From positions 5,084,001-5,148,000 of the forward strand of contig JAPFFF010000011.1 in NCBI GenBank assembly GCA_039105265.1: a DNA stretch of 64,000 nt, given 5' to 3'. The DNA comes from Tritrichomonas musculus (taxonomy: Eukaryota; Parabasalia; Tritrichomonadida; Tritrichomonadidae). Each line of letters opens with the position of its first letter. The stretch's first letter is position 1. This document shows positions 18,146 through 26,950 of the stretch, one piece after another. The position numbers were made by a program, and so were the translations under genes. The notes under the pieces are model-generated. The model made no database searches. It was not told the DNA's origin and saw only the letters and a list, made by a program, of their open reading frames with translations.

Positions 18146-20653
18146 ATGTCAAAACAAGATAAAAATAATTCATCTGATAGCTTTGAATTAGATTTAAGTG
18201 GTAATATTGATGATGATTCTGTATTTGACAGTGAGGTATCTAAACCTGATGATGATGAAGATGAACTAGAGGACCCGATAGATTATTTTAAGAAAACGTT
18301 TCTCAGTACATACAAACTAGAACACCCCGATGAATTAATTAATTTGTTGTATTTGATACAAAACAATGAATATACAGGAAGAAGTGTCGGAAAGATTCGT
18401 GAAATGAAAGTTAAGTTTCGACGATTTGTTTCATTGATGAACAAAATCAATGCAGGTATTAAAAGTAAAGGTAATCAATTCCTTAGTTTAAGAGAGTACA
18501 CAACAGATAAAAAAAGTCTTGATACAATCATCAATTACTTTAATATTGTTGTCAACGATGATTTAAATTATAGCTCTGACGGTTTTCGTTCATCACCCAT
18601 CAAACCACCGCGAAAGATTCAAACACCACAAACCACCAAAGGAAGAAGAAAGAGAACAAGCATTCATGAACCAACACCTGACAGCAATAAACGAAGAACT
18701 CCGAGAAGAAAACGTATAACTCCGAGTGATTCTGATGAATTACTGAATACAAGTTTTTTAGAGCAAGAAGATTCCCTTCCGTCAATATCATTCAACTTCC
18801 CGGAACTAGAAGAAGAAGAAGAAGATAACCTATCATCCTTGTTGCTGTCTCCTTACGATCAGGTAGATGATGATATAGAATTGCTTGAGCAATTAGGCTA
18901 TAACCAGCCCTGGATCAAAGTACTACCAAGATGTTATGAAGCAGCAAAGAAACCACAAAACAAACTTGATGAACAAGCGAAAGAAAACGTTGATGCATTA
19001 CATCAAACACTAGAAACTATTAGAGATAATATGAAGAGAAACATTGATATCGCCAGTGAACAAAAATCAATTACAGGCTTATCATCATTCTTCAGAGTGT
19101 TTGACACAATCATTAATAGAAAACCTATCAAAGGCTCTGATGTCATACAACCAATCAAACCACCATCAATCAAACCAATAACAAACAATAATAATAATAA
19201 TTTTTCGAGTAATAAAATGAATGATGATACAACATTTATTGCTAACGAGGATGATGAAACAGAACTTAATGAAACGTTTCAACAGTACAATGAACGTGTA
19301 AAGAGACCTGCCAAAAAAGTTAAGTTCGGTAAGCTTAATTCTTTCGATGAATCACGTTTTAAGAAAGGAGCAGAATTTGAGTCACCAACATCTGAAGAAG
19401 AAATTCAACGATTATTGCAACAATACAAACAAGAAATCAAAACAACAGGTAAACGTGAAAACAGAGATGCTCCGACAGTTCTTAGCAATATCGGTAAATT
19501 CGGGAACTTAGATATTCAATCACACACACAAAACAGCTCATTTTACAAACAAAACTTCCTTGATATAATCATTAACGGAAATTACAGAGTTAAATACATT
19601 CCTTCAGCCGCTACACGAGACCAGGCAAAAGTTTATTGTCACACACATCTTGACCCGGACGGAAAACCAAAATACAGATTACTTCCTACTAACGCTAAAG
19701 ACCCGTCAGGAGAGATTGAAATAACAGACCTGAACGGTGATAAAGTTGATGATATTATATTAGTTGATAAACGAGGTGTTCCACAAATCATTAACGGATA
19801 CAAGCTTGTATTTGCTTCTCCTTACAAGAAGGTTTGGAAAACAATGGTTACTACACCAGAAGAACGAAAGAAATTACCATTTAATGTCTGGCTTGATGAA
19901 ATGTTTGAGAAAAGCAAAGAAAAAATTGATTGGAATACAGGTAAATATATTCTTCAAGACTCAAGCAAAACACGACTCGCTCCGTACATTCAATACTATT
20001 CTGATTTGAGATTAGGAAAACCAAGAGTCAGCACCAGAGCATCACCAAATTCATTCTGGAGTAGTCTCTTTTCTAAGATATGGAAGGTTTATTGGGAGAT
20101 ATTCAGTGAAATACATCCGTTATCAAAAGTTGTTAATTATCTTACTATATCAAATGCATTATTTGTATATCACTTTGATAATCCCGTTAAGAAAGCAATT
20201 GAAACAGAACATAATTTGAAGCCGATGAATTACGTTGAATGGATGAATTACAGGAAAACACAAAAATCTGATTATAACAAGAAATGTATTGCTCTCATAC
20301 AAGATTTCATAAACAAATCTAAAAAGACAATCGTCTTCGAAACCGGTAAATGGTCTAGAGATATTAATAACTGGAATCCTGAGTTTAAGACCATTATCGA
20401 AAACATTAATTACTTAATTCAGAAAGTTGCACCCGCAGGTACTGATGTTAATGAAACAATAGCTTACATCAATGTTGCTAGCCCGACAGATATTCAAACG
20501 TTAAAGGAGGTTTCAAATAATAATATCGCCGTCTGGATTGATACAGTTTACGGTAAGGGTTGCGGATATATTGAATATAAGATTCAAATGTCTAAACAAA
20601 AGATTGAGAGACTATCAGCAGCAGAAGGATATGATATCAAAGTACCTGAATAA
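18146..20653 (+). CDS. DLNGD-loop protein, 835 aa (Mav-A)
   Basis: Its first 190 residues are conserved with the B and C copies: an acidic start, a helical segment, then a strongly basic stretch (GRRKRTSIHEP ... RRTPRRKRITPS) that looks like a nuclear-localisation or nucleic-acid-binding tail. The central 200 residues are unlike B and C. The C-terminal 350 residues return to the conserved pattern, with DLNGDKVDDIILVD, INGYKLVFASPYKKVW and a Trp-rich region. The layout suggests a multi-domain protein joining DNA and a folded partner, but I do not recognise the family. TTGTTTAGTTTCTAATAAATT forms a tiny shared promoter with the fibre gene. Confidence 0.75.
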   Translation: MSKQDKNNSSDSFELDLSGNIDDDSVFDSEVSKPDDDEDELEDPIDYFKKTFLSTYKLEHPDELINLLYLIQNNEYTGRSVGKIREMKVKFRRFVSLMNKINAGIKSKGNQFLSLREYTTDKKSLDTIINYFNIVVNDDLNYSSDGFRSSPIKPPRKIQTPQTTKGRRKRTSIHEPTPDSNKRRTPRRKRITPSDSDELLNTSFLEQEDSLPSISFNFPELEEEEEDNLSSLLLSPYDQVDDDIELLEQLGYNQPWIKVLPRCYEAAKKPQNKLDEQAKENVDALHQTLETIRDNMKRNIDIASEQKSITGLSSFFRVFDTIINRKPIKGSDVIQPIKPPSIKPITNNNNNNFSSNKMNDDTTFIANEDDETELNETFQQYNERVKRPAKKVKFGKLNSFDESRFKKGAEFESPTSEEEIQRLLQQYKQEIKTTGKRENRDAPTVLSNIGKFGNLDIQSHTQNSSFYKQNFLDIIINGNYRVKYIPSAATRDQAKVYCHTHLDPDGKPKYRLLPTNAKDPSGEIEITDLNGDKVDDIILVDKRGVPQIINGYKLVFASPYKKVWKTMVTTPEERKKLPFNVWLDEMFEKSKEKIDWNTGKYILQDSSKTRLAPYIQYYSDLRLGKPRVSTRASPNSFWSSLFSKIWKVYWEIFSEIHPLSKVVNYLTISNALFVYHFDNPVKKAIETEHNLKPMNYVEWMNYRKTQKSDYNKKCIALIQDFINKSKKTIVFETGKWSRDINNWNPEFKTIIENINYLIQKVAPAGTDVNETIAYINVASPTDIQTLKEVSNNNIAVWIDTVYGKGCGYIEYKIQMSKQKIERLSAAEGYDIKVPE

Positions 20654-20722
20654 ACAAAAATAAATTAATGATTATTTGATGAAGCTACCTTGAACCTCTT
20701 TTGCAAAATGATGATTTTATTT

Positions 20723-21727
20723 TTATGACGGTCTTCTTCTTCTCCTCCTTCTCGTTGAGTCACTGCCCGCAGTATTTAAAGAATCATTATGTATTGGAAA
20801 CGGTTGTGAATTCGTTTGTTTTTTACTGTGTTTACCCTTGGAATCACTTTGTTTTTTATTTTTTGGTGATCCGTTAGGGAATGTATCGGAAGATGAATCA
20901 GAAGGTAATGAATCAGATGAAGATGAAAATGTTTTTCTTATTGAATACGGTTGAGGTGATTCATCATCACTGAAAGCAATCCATCCGTACTTTATTGGCG
21001 GGTTATCATTATCGTCGTCAGATGAAGAAGATACATGATAAACTTTCGCATTTGCAAATGATACTTCTTCATTTTGTGGTGATTTGAAAGGAGATGTTGC
21101 AGCATTAGCAAACTTATTTGTTTGTGGGGGTGATTTGTAGGGAGATGTCCCGAAATCCTTCAGATACGGTGATGTAGTCGCGTCAGCAAATTGAATATGT
21201 TTATTTATTTTTGGTGTTTGTGGAGGTGAATTGATAACAGGTATTGAGTATGTTGATGTCTGTGGCGGTTGATTAAATTGATTCATTTGTGGTGGCGGTG
21301 GTGGTGTTTGATTAAATTGATTCATTTGTGGCGGTGGTTGATTTCCGAAACACGTTTGTTTCGTCTTCTGGTATTCCTCTTGAACATCATCAATATGTTG
21401 ATTTCGATTAATGTATTGATAATCTTGCAGCTTTCTTTTCAAACGAAAATCATTATGTTCCTGTTGTTCATTTAATACCAAATTATTTGTTTGTCTTTGG
21501 TAATCCAGTAAATTAGTTCTCGGCGGTAATTGAGTCCTCAATACATTAGCTTGTGTTTGATATAATTGTGCATTTGCATTTCCAATATGTTGTACTTCAT
21601 ATGCTTTATTTCTTATATCACGTGCCCGTTCACGGACTTTCTGTCTTTGTATACGTATCGCTTTCTCTCGTTCTTCTCTCTCGATTTGTTCCTTTGTTTT
21701 AAACAAATTACCGAGATTATTAAACAT
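20723..21727 (-). CDS. Slot-2 protein with coiled coil and poly-Arg tail, 334 aa (Mav-A)
   Basis: The N-terminal 130 residues are charged and helical (EQIEREEREKAIRIQRQKV). Next comes a Pro/Gln-rich repeat (PPPQMNQFNQ), then short repeats of the form F-A-(D/N)-A-T-T-S-P-(Y/F)-K-S-P. A Ser/Asp-rich segment follows and the protein ends in eight Arg (RRRRRRRRPS). This composition suggests a disordered scaffold or nucleic-acid condensing protein. It replaces the unrelated 372/396-aa gene of B, C and Z. No known family recognised. Confidence 0.7.
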   Translation of the reverse strand: MFNNLGNLFKTKEQIEREEREKAIRIQRQKVRERARDIRNKAYEVQHIGNANAQLYQTQANVLRTQLPPRTNLLDYQRQTNNLVLNEQQEHNDFRLKRKLQDYQYINRNQHIDDVQEEYQKTKQTCFGNQPPPQMNQFNQTPPPPPQMNQFNQPPQTSTYSIPVINSPPQTPKINKHIQFADATTSPYLKDFGTSPYKSPPQTNKFANAATSPFKSPQNEEVSFANAKVYHVSSSSDDDNDNPPIKYGWIAFSDDESPQPYSIRKTFSSSSDSLPSDSSSDTFPNGSPKNKKQSDSKGKHSKKQTNSQPFPIHNDSLNTAGSDSTRRRRRRRPS

Positions 21728-21740
21728 ATTCTTTGATACT

Positions 21741-22121
21741 TCAATAAATTAATAAACAACTGAATATAAATGATTCAGGTTCAATAACGTTTCCTTTCAT
21801 ATCTGTAAACCATAAATGATATTCTTTTTTTGTGTTGTTCAGACACTCATATTTACGATATTTGGTTTGTCTTCTGTTAGCAAGCATTATGAAATGGTCA
21901 CAGAAAGGCATGAATTCAACTATATCTGAATGAACCATCAAATCACCGACAATATGTTGATTGACAACAGCCCCGCAATACTGGGCAACAATATACTTCT
22001 TGTTGCGACTATAAATGAAATCATCAGGAAGATTAAAATCTTTTGTTTGTGTGTGATAGTATCGTTTTGTGATTGCCAACTTCGTTGACCCAAGCTTTGC
22101 TTGTGATTGTTTAGCTTTCAT
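21741..22121 (-). CDS. Conserved 126-aa protein overlapping integrase (Mav-A)
   Basis: This is the same protein as the 116-aa genes elsewhere, but after MKAKQ it has ten extra residues (about SQAKLGSTKL), encoded by a double-hairpin insertion at 22077-22103. The start overlaps the integrase end by 11 nt (22111-22121). The rest is closely conserved (FNLPDDFIYSRNKKYIVAQYCGAVVNQH). Function unknown; the linkage suggests an integrase accessory. Confidence 0.75.
   Translation of the reverse strand: MKAKQSQAKLGSTKLAITKRYYHTQTKDFNLPDDFIYSRNKKYIVAQYCGAVVNQHIVGDLMVHSDIVEFMPFCDHFIMLANRRQTKYRKYECLNNTKKEYHLWFTDMKGNVIEPESFIFSCLLIY
22077..22103. repeat. Double-hairpin mini-insertion in the 126-aa gene (Mav-A)
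   Basis: CAAC-ttc-GTTG (22077-22087) and CAAGC-ttt-GCTTG (22091-22103) lie three bases apart. The surrounding GTGATTG is present on both sides of the inserted stretch and once in Mav-C, compatible with a short direct repeat at the insertion point. The protein grows from 116 to 126 aa, exactly 30 bp. Confidence 0.88.
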
Positions 22122-23226
22122 TTTGCGTTTTATAAGTCAAAAAGAATATTTTATAATCATCATTCAAAGCATCTATTGATGAACAAACATATTTTGTGTA
22201 CATGATTGGAACTGTTATTATTGTTTTGTTCTTCAGTGTTTTGTTAGTTTGACGCAAAGGATTTAATAGTTTACATTTAACGTTTCCGGACTCATAACAA
22301 ATGAATTCAGCGAGTTCATTAAATACTCTTCTTCGCTTTTCATGTTTCTTTTCTGTTTTCGCGTAATCGGTGTGAATGAGTATTATATTTTTGGGTTTAT
22401 ATGACAGAAGACCTTTAAATCGTTGTTTTTGTTGAATCTCTTTCAATTGCATTGATTTGGCTCTTATGTACTGCCATTCAAAGTCGCGGTCGTCTTGCAT
22501 CTGTTGAGGTGTTAGATAAATGTATTTTGATTGCCGTTTGTCAAGGTATTCATCAGTTTCTTCATCAAATGATGTGTATAAAGGATTCAATAAACGAAGA
22601 GATGAATGAGGTGTGTTATTGTACCATTTAACCGTTTGTTGTATCAATACATTATTTGTCATTCGTTGTTGTGATTGACCGAAGGCGTTTCGTAAAGTTC
22701 TGATTACTGCATCAACACATTTATGTGCATTCGTGAAAGGTGAATCATCAATGATTAACTTTATTTTGTTTGGGGCTTTGAATTTAATTGACGGTTTGTT
22801 TGATTGGTATCTTTCGTCTCCGTTGCAATAACTTTTGAATGCATTTGATATAAAAGCCTGTTCACCATCACATTTAATTGTTTCGATTCTGATATTCCTT
22901 TTATTGACTAGTTTATCAATTATTTTGATTATAGTTAACTCAGTTCTGTCCGCAATCGGTTCAACAATTAAGTATTTCGTGTTTACATTGATTAGGACGA
23001 GATAAGCTTTGTTTAATGCAAACATTATATCCATTTCCCAACAATGAGGCTCAAATGAGAAGTCAGGTTTTGATAGTTTCTTTACTGTTTTCAATCGGAA
23101 ATCCTTAATATAGGGCTCAGTTTTAATGTTTGTGTCTTTGATGTACTTGTATTTAGATTTGAAAGGATAATTAATTGATTCTTTGTAGCTGCGTGCACTC
23201 GCTATGTCTTCGATGTATTCATTCAT
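22111..23226 (-). CDS. INT: Retroviral-type integrase (Mav-A)
   Basis: The ATG at 23226 (MNEYIEDI) matches the B and C starts; the longer frame to 23331 would need TTG. The rve core shows WEMDIMFA (first Asp), IKCDGEQAF (second Asp) and KCVDAVIRTLRNAF followed by EWYNNTPH-like KWYNNTPHSSL. At the third catalytic place all copies have Asp instead of Glu. It would insert the linear element, giving 6-bp TSDs. It has 13 extra residues after MNE compared with B and C. CTTTATTTTTGCGATC lies upstream, as in all copies. Confidence 0.87.
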   Translation of the reverse strand: MNEYIEDIASARSYKESINYPFKSKYKYIKDTNIKTEPYIKDFRLKTVKKLSKPDFSFEPHCWEMDIMFALNKAYLVLINVNTKYLIVEPIADRTELTIIKIIDKLVNKRNIRIETIKCDGEQAFISNAFKSYCNGDERYQSNKPSIKFKAPNKIKLIIDDSPFTNAHKCVDAVIRTLRNAFGQSQQRMTNNVLIQQTVKWYNNTPHSSLRLLNPLYTSFDEETDEYLDKRQSKYIYLTPQQMQDDRDFEWQYIRAKSMQLKEIQQKQRFKGLLSYKPKNIILIHTDYAKTEKKHEKRRRVFNELAEFICYESGNVKCKLLNPLRQTNKTLKNKTIITVPIMYTKYVCSSIDALNDDYKIFFLTYKTQNES

Positions 23227-23346
23227 TTTGATCGCAAAAATAAAGCCTTCAAATGCCGCCCCGTGAACGGAAACAGTCAAAGAATCACAAAAATGAAAAG
23301 GAATATAAAAAGGGCTAATTTTAACCTTCAATTGAAATCAGTTTAT

Positions 23347-25215
23347 TTATTCATTAGCTTGCGAACCTTTTGGCGTTTCATCATCAACGTATTCTAAACC
23401 TTCGAGAGATAATTTAAAGTATGTATCACGGCACAAACATAACTGACAGGGGGGTGGATGAACTGTACCTTCTTCATTTACATTATAATATGTATCGTTC
23501 ACACCTGTGTGAATTGGTTGACCGTTGATTTGAATTTGAACATTACCAAAACCTCCGTCTAAACCATCATAACAATAACCTGCAGATGATCTTTCAGTTT
23601 GAATATTGAATACAAATGATGTTGCATCCGACAAAGTGTTTTTGTATCGATTACCTCGTGAGTCGTTCTTTGGCATAGTAAATGAATCTTCAAATTCCTT
23701 TGTACATTGAAGTGTAATTGCGTCTAAATCACCTGCAGTCAATTGATTTTCAAAGAATCTTGCACCGATGGTATCTACGTTCTCGTCAGGGAAGTTCTTA
23801 CCGCCTATGTTCAAATAACAGTTTTGATAAACAGGGTTTTCAAATACAGTCAAATCATTATGATGCTTTGGAAACAGAACCGACATTGTTGTAACGTTAA
23901 TCAAAGGTATGTTCAATGTTGATTTGATTCCGTTTGCGGCGGCAGCAATCGGAAATGCATGATAATCAACCTTCTGTGAAGGAATGATTAAACCTTCACG
24001 TAAAATGTTTTCAATTCCTTGACGTGTTGCTTCACAAACACCGTAGCCCTGCATGTTTGATTTGCAAAGAGTGATTGTCATTTGATTGCAGGTCAATGTT
24101 GCAACACCGTTTGAATATTCAATGTCTTTATGTTTTGTTTCTAAGATTTTAACAACATCGCCAGGAGCTAACGGAGCATCGGGATTTGCCGATGCAATCA
24201 TTTCTGCAAACGATCCTTTATTAACATCAGACTCTTTCACATGAAACTTCTCATAATCATCAGTTGTGTAATGAAATACAACTTCTTTTGGTGTTTCATC
24301 TTCCTCAACAGGATTACCTGCATGTATTCTTTGATATTTGATTGTAAGTGTTTGATCAAACACGGAAGGAATGGTTGCTTCATTACCGATTTGTGTGAAT
24401 TGACGTTTAAGTTTACCGCGAACCTTTAAATCACGAAGTTTATCTAATGATTCAGCAGAAACAGATTCATCATCTTCGAGAAATGCTTTTGTTTCAGCAA
24501 CTACATAAGGATCAATAACAGCCCAAACAAGACCTGCGGGGCTGACTTGAAAACGAATTGATAAATCACCGATGATTCCGTTAGGGAACAGATCAAATGC
24601 CTGTAATGCTAGTAAGTCATCAAACGGAAGGTTTAAATCAAATTCAACTTGTGCTCTTCCGTTCTCTTTGAAATTCATCAGATTTACATACGTTCCTGCC
24701 ATTGTTTGTGAATATTGACTTACATTTTCCCATAAAGAATGAACGAATCTACGTCTTTTCTTTTCTGTTTCTGGTTTAAGTGCAGAATATAAGAAACCTT
24801 CACGAACACATTCATTCTGTTGATATCCGACATTGACATTATTATGTAGAATCTCTAAACGATCGAACAACTGATTTGATGATTTGAAGCCGACAAACAG
24901 TTTGTAGAAGTGTTGAGGGTCTTCAATGGTTCGCAATTTATCAAGATCGGTATTCAACTGTAAATCTAGTTTGACATGAAATGTTAGAAATCCTTTGTCA
25001 ACATCACTTATGAAATGATCAGGATGAGTTAAACTGATTTGTGAGTATTGACCGGCTGTAAACGGTGCGGGCTGATCATGACAGTCAACAGTTCTGAATG
25101 AAAATGAACGTGTTCCGTCATTAACGTTAATCATATGACGCATCTCTTCAAATGCATGCAATACATTTCCTGTTTCGATTTGATGGTTATGTGATCTCTC
25201 ATTACGATACAACAT
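23347..25215 (-). CDS. MCP: Major capsid protein, double jelly-roll type (Mav-A)
   Basis: At 622 aa it is in the range of Polinton MCPs. Conserved blocks include TRSFSFRTVDCHDQPAPF, FDRLEILHNNVNVGYQQNECVREGFLYS, EFDLNLPFDDLLALQAFDLFPNGIIGDLSIRF and MTITLCKSNMQGYGVCEATR, then a second jelly-roll-like half to DETPKGSQANE. Between the halves (about residues 285-370) it has a loop unlike the Pro-rich domain of B, C and D. It is the building block of the presumed icosahedral shell. TCATAA abuts the start, and a two-way promoter of about 50 bp separates it from the 83-aa gene. Confidence 0.82.
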   Translation of the reverse strand: MLYRNERSHNHQIETGNVLHAFEEMRHMINVNDGTRSFSFRTVDCHDQPAPFTAGQYSQISLTHPDHFISDVDKGFLTFHVKLDLQLNTDLDKLRTIEDPQHFYKLFVGFKSSNQLFDRLEILHNNVNVGYQQNECVREGFLYSALKPETEKKRRRFVHSLWENVSQYSQTMAGTYVNLMNFKENGRAQVEFDLNLPFDDLLALQAFDLFPNGIIGDLSIRFQVSPAGLVWAVIDPYVVAETKAFLEDDESVSAESLDKLRDLKVRGKLKRQFTQIGNEATIPSVFDQTLTIKYQRIHAGNPVEEDETPKEVVFHYTTDDYEKFHVKESDVNKGSFAEMIASANPDAPLAPGDVVKILETKHKDIEYSNGVATLTCNQMTITLCKSNMQGYGVCEATRQGIENILREGLIIPSQKVDYHAFPIAAAANGIKSTLNIPLINVTTMSVLFPKHHNDLTVFENPVYQNCYLNIGGKNFPDENVDTIGARFFENQLTAGDLDAITLQCTKEFEDSFTMPKNDSRGNRYKNTLSDATSFVFNIQTERSSAGYCYDGLDGGFGNVQIQINGQPIHTGVNDTYYNVNEEGTVHPPPCQLCLCRDTYFKLSLEGLEYVDDETPKGSQANE

Positions 25216-25221
25216 TTATGA
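25216..25221 (-). promoter_or_regulatory. Initiator-like TCATAA before MCP (Mav-A)
   Basis: On the minus strand TCATAA is immediately followed by the MCP ATG, identical to the polymerase start and to the MCP starts in B and C. Confidence 0.5.
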
Positions 25222-25268
25222 TTTAATAAAAAGAATCAATATATTATCTCTTTTATTTACTCTTTAAA

Positions 25269-25520
25269 ATGGGTATAGGCATATTCAATAAGATAAAGAA
25301 CGGTTTCAAGAAGTTCGGAAACAAAATCAAAGACGTAGCAACAAAGATTGTTGATAACATCCCTAAAGTCGTTGATGTCGGAAAACAGATTATCGATAAA
25401 GTTAAACCGATAACGAAATTCATTCCAGGCGTCGGTCAAGTTATTGACACTATTGATACAGGTTTAAGTACGGTAGGTCGAGTTGGAACGGTCGGAAAGT
25501 CAATATTAGATAAAGTTTAA
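25269..25520 (+). CDS. Amphipathic 83-aa virion-type peptide (Mav-A)
   Basis: MGIGIFNKIKNGFKKFGNKI begins a Lys-rich amphipathic helix. A Gly/Pro hinge with hydrophobic residues follows (ITKFIPGVGQVIDTIDTGL), then a second short helix. It lies next to MCP in all four elements that retain this region. Such small amphipathic proteins beside capsid genes often act in membrane disruption during entry (for example adenovirus protein VI); that function is inferred from composition and position only. Confidence 0.7.
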   Translation: MGIGIFNKIKNGFKKFGNKIKDVATKIVDNIPKVVDVGKQIIDKVKPITKFIPGVGQVIDTIDTGLSTVGRVGTVGKSILDKV

Positions 25521-25552
25521 TGATATCTATAAACGTTTTATCATAAACTCAA

Positions 25553-26083
25553 ATGAATGAAAACATTAATGAACTTAAAGTAATAAACGAAAACATAAAT
25601 GAATCAAAAGTGTTTAAATCAGTTGAAGAGTTCAATTTGTTCTATCAAAAGAATATTGATCAAATGAAATCACAAACGACAAACTATTTGAACAAGATTT
25701 ATAAAATCATCACTAATGACGGAAATGAATACAAAATAACTAAACGTAATTGCAAAGACGGAAAACGATGTTCAGGAGACATTTATTTGAAGAAAGTCGG
25801 GAATACAATCACTAAAACACTTGAGAATGACAATATCACCGCTGATATTATTATTCTGAGAGAAACAGTTGATGCGATATCTTCCAAAACTGATGAACTT
25901 CGCGATTTGTTTGACAGTAAGTTGATTCACGTTGATATCATCATTAAACAGCTCATCGATAAAAATAAAATACTTGAAGAACATATAAATAAGCTTTCAA
26001 ATGTTGTTGATCAGCAATCAAAAGTCATTAATGAATACTTTTTAAATGTTGTTGCTCCTGACAACCACCGAATGATTAAGTGA
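25553..26083 (+). CDS. 176-aa protein with coiled-coil tail (Mav-A)
   Basis: The conserved N-terminal 85 residues (FKSVEEFNLFYQKNIDQMKSQTTNYLNKIYKI ... NEYKITKRNC ... DIYLKKVG) form a compact domain found in all elements. The C-terminal half is a coiled coil (ILEEHINKLSNVVDQQSKVI). It is 18 residues longer than the B and C copies in the coiled-coil region. TCATAAACTCAA precedes the ATG. The 3' end overlaps the convergent 77-aa gene by 42 nt. Possibly a trimeric or dimeric structural protein; family not recognised. Confidence 0.72.
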   Translation: MNENINELKVINENINESKVFKSVEEFNLFYQKNIDQMKSQTTNYLNKIYKIITNDGNEYKITKRNCKDGKRCSGDIYLKKVGNTITKTLENDNITADIIILRETVDAISSKTDELRDLFDSKLIHVDIIIKQLIDKNKILEEHINKLSNVVDQQSKVINEYFLNVVAPDNHRMIK

Positions 26084-26275
26084 ATCATGATGATTTAATG
26101 ATTTAGTCGTTTTTGGCTGTGGTTCATGAAATACATTACCTTTTTCATTATAACATTTCACTGTAGGAGCTGAGTTTATTTTTGTTCTATTCTTTTGCAT
26201 CGTTAACTGTAATCTATCAAAATAGTTTTTGTGTTTATCATCATGAACGGTTCTCATTTGATTAATAACAGACAT
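26042..26275 (-). CDS. 77-aa basic protein (Mav-A)
   Basis: A small basic protein (MRTVHDDKHKNYFDRLQLTMQKNRTKINSAPTVKCY...) kept in A, B, C and D. The second half is low in structure, with a His/Asn-rich end (LNHHDSLNHSVVVRSN). It starts 14 bp from the divergent 75-aa gene and ends inside the convergent 176-aa gene. Function unknown. Confidence 0.68.
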   Translation of the reverse strand: MSVINQMRTVHDDKHKNYFDRLQLTMQKNRTKINSAPTVKCYNEKGNVFHEPQPKTTKSLNHHDSLNHSVVVRSNNI

Positions 26276-26289
26276 TTAATTGTTATTAA

Positions 26290-26517
26290 ATGAGTGAACT
26301 AACAGAATACAAGAAAGAAATACCAGAATTAAAACGTATCAAACGAGGATTGAAAGAAAAGTGTTATGATTACAAACAATGTCTCAACAATATCAAATCG
26401 GGAATGTTAGGCTCTGACGGTCTCGCCGTTCGTGAATCTCTTATTGAAGACATCAACAGCCTCAAAAATAAAGTTCATCAGCTTGAGAATGAATTAAATG
26501 AATTGTCTAATAAATGA
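26290..26517 (+). CDS. 75-aa coiled-coil protein (Mav-A)
   Basis: A strongly charged helix throughout (MSELTEYKKEIPELKRIKRGLKEKCYDYKQ ... SLKNKVHQLENELNELSNK) with leucine heptads at the C-terminus. A short Gly break (GMLGSDGLAVRESL) divides two helices. The last codons overlap the TIR gene on the other strand by 11 nt. Conserved in all elements. Confidence 0.7.
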   Translation: MSELTEYKKEIPELKRIKRGLKEKCYDYKQCLNNIKSGMLGSDGLAVRESLIEDINSLKNKVHQLENELNELSNK

Positions 26518-26713
26518 GTTCTTCAAGTTCAGCTATTAATTGTTCAGGTCCGTTGAATTTCTTTAGCTGTTCAATAAAGTGATTTATCTCTTTTAGTACT
26601 TCATCTATGATATCATCATTATCGTAAAGGTATTTTAATGCTGGTCTCCATCCTTTTAGCTTTTTGTTGATTCTATTAATGAGGATGCTTAATGTTTCGG
26701 CTTGGTTTGACAT
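26507..26713 (-). CDS. TIR-encoded 68-aa helical protein, right copy (Mav-A)
   Basis: The inverted copy of the gene at 5379-5585, differing by a substitution in HFIEQLKKF (HFINQLKKF at the left end). Non-identity of the two copies shows the TIRs have diverged slightly since they were last homogenised. Confidence 0.7.
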   Translation of the reverse strand: MSNQAETLSILINRINKKLKGWRPALKYLYDNDDIIDEVLKEINHFIEQLKKFNGPEQLIAELEELIY

Positions 26714-26950
26714 TATAAATTGCTGATAAAAAAATAAAAAATTTTTGAAAGTTCTATTTTTCGTTGTTGTTATTTTTGGGAGTTTGTCAATTTATTCAAA
26801 ATTTGTCTATGCCATTTTGTGAAAGTTTCGAGGGCTAATTTTGAAAAAGTGGCGATTTTTTGAGTCATGTAGCTGAGGTTTGGGGTCTGTAAACCCTATG
26901 ACGAGGGGGGTCATTTTATCTGACCTCCCAGACGGTCCCCCTTACTCTCT
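26508..26950. repeat. Right TIR of Mav-A (443 bp)
   Basis: The reverse complement of the left TIR, ending ...cggtcccccttactctct at 26950. The stretch from 26714 to 26950 is non-coding and carries the same GGTCA/TGACC and GGTTT/AAACC inverted repeats as the left end. Confidence 0.9.

Larger units (their letters stand above)
5142..26950. mobile_element. Mav-A: complete 21.8-kb Maverick/Polinton
   Basis: The element is bounded by perfect 6-bp TSDs and by 443-bp TIRs that begin AGAGAGTAAGGGGGACCG. It contains 20 genes, including polymerase, integrase, ATPase, MCP and fibre. It sits inside the TIR gene of Mav-B, so it is the younger insertion. All core genes look open except the polymerase, which has one nonsense codon. 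It differs from B and C in both cargo slots (KilA-N and a 334-aa protein), in outer TIR sequence, and in the variable domain of MCP. Confidence 0.92.

Noticed and set aside
23190-23225. 13-residue extension after MNE in Mav-A integrase as another double-hairpin unit
   Set aside because: Length is 39 bp rather than 30 and no clean pair of inverted repeats is visible.
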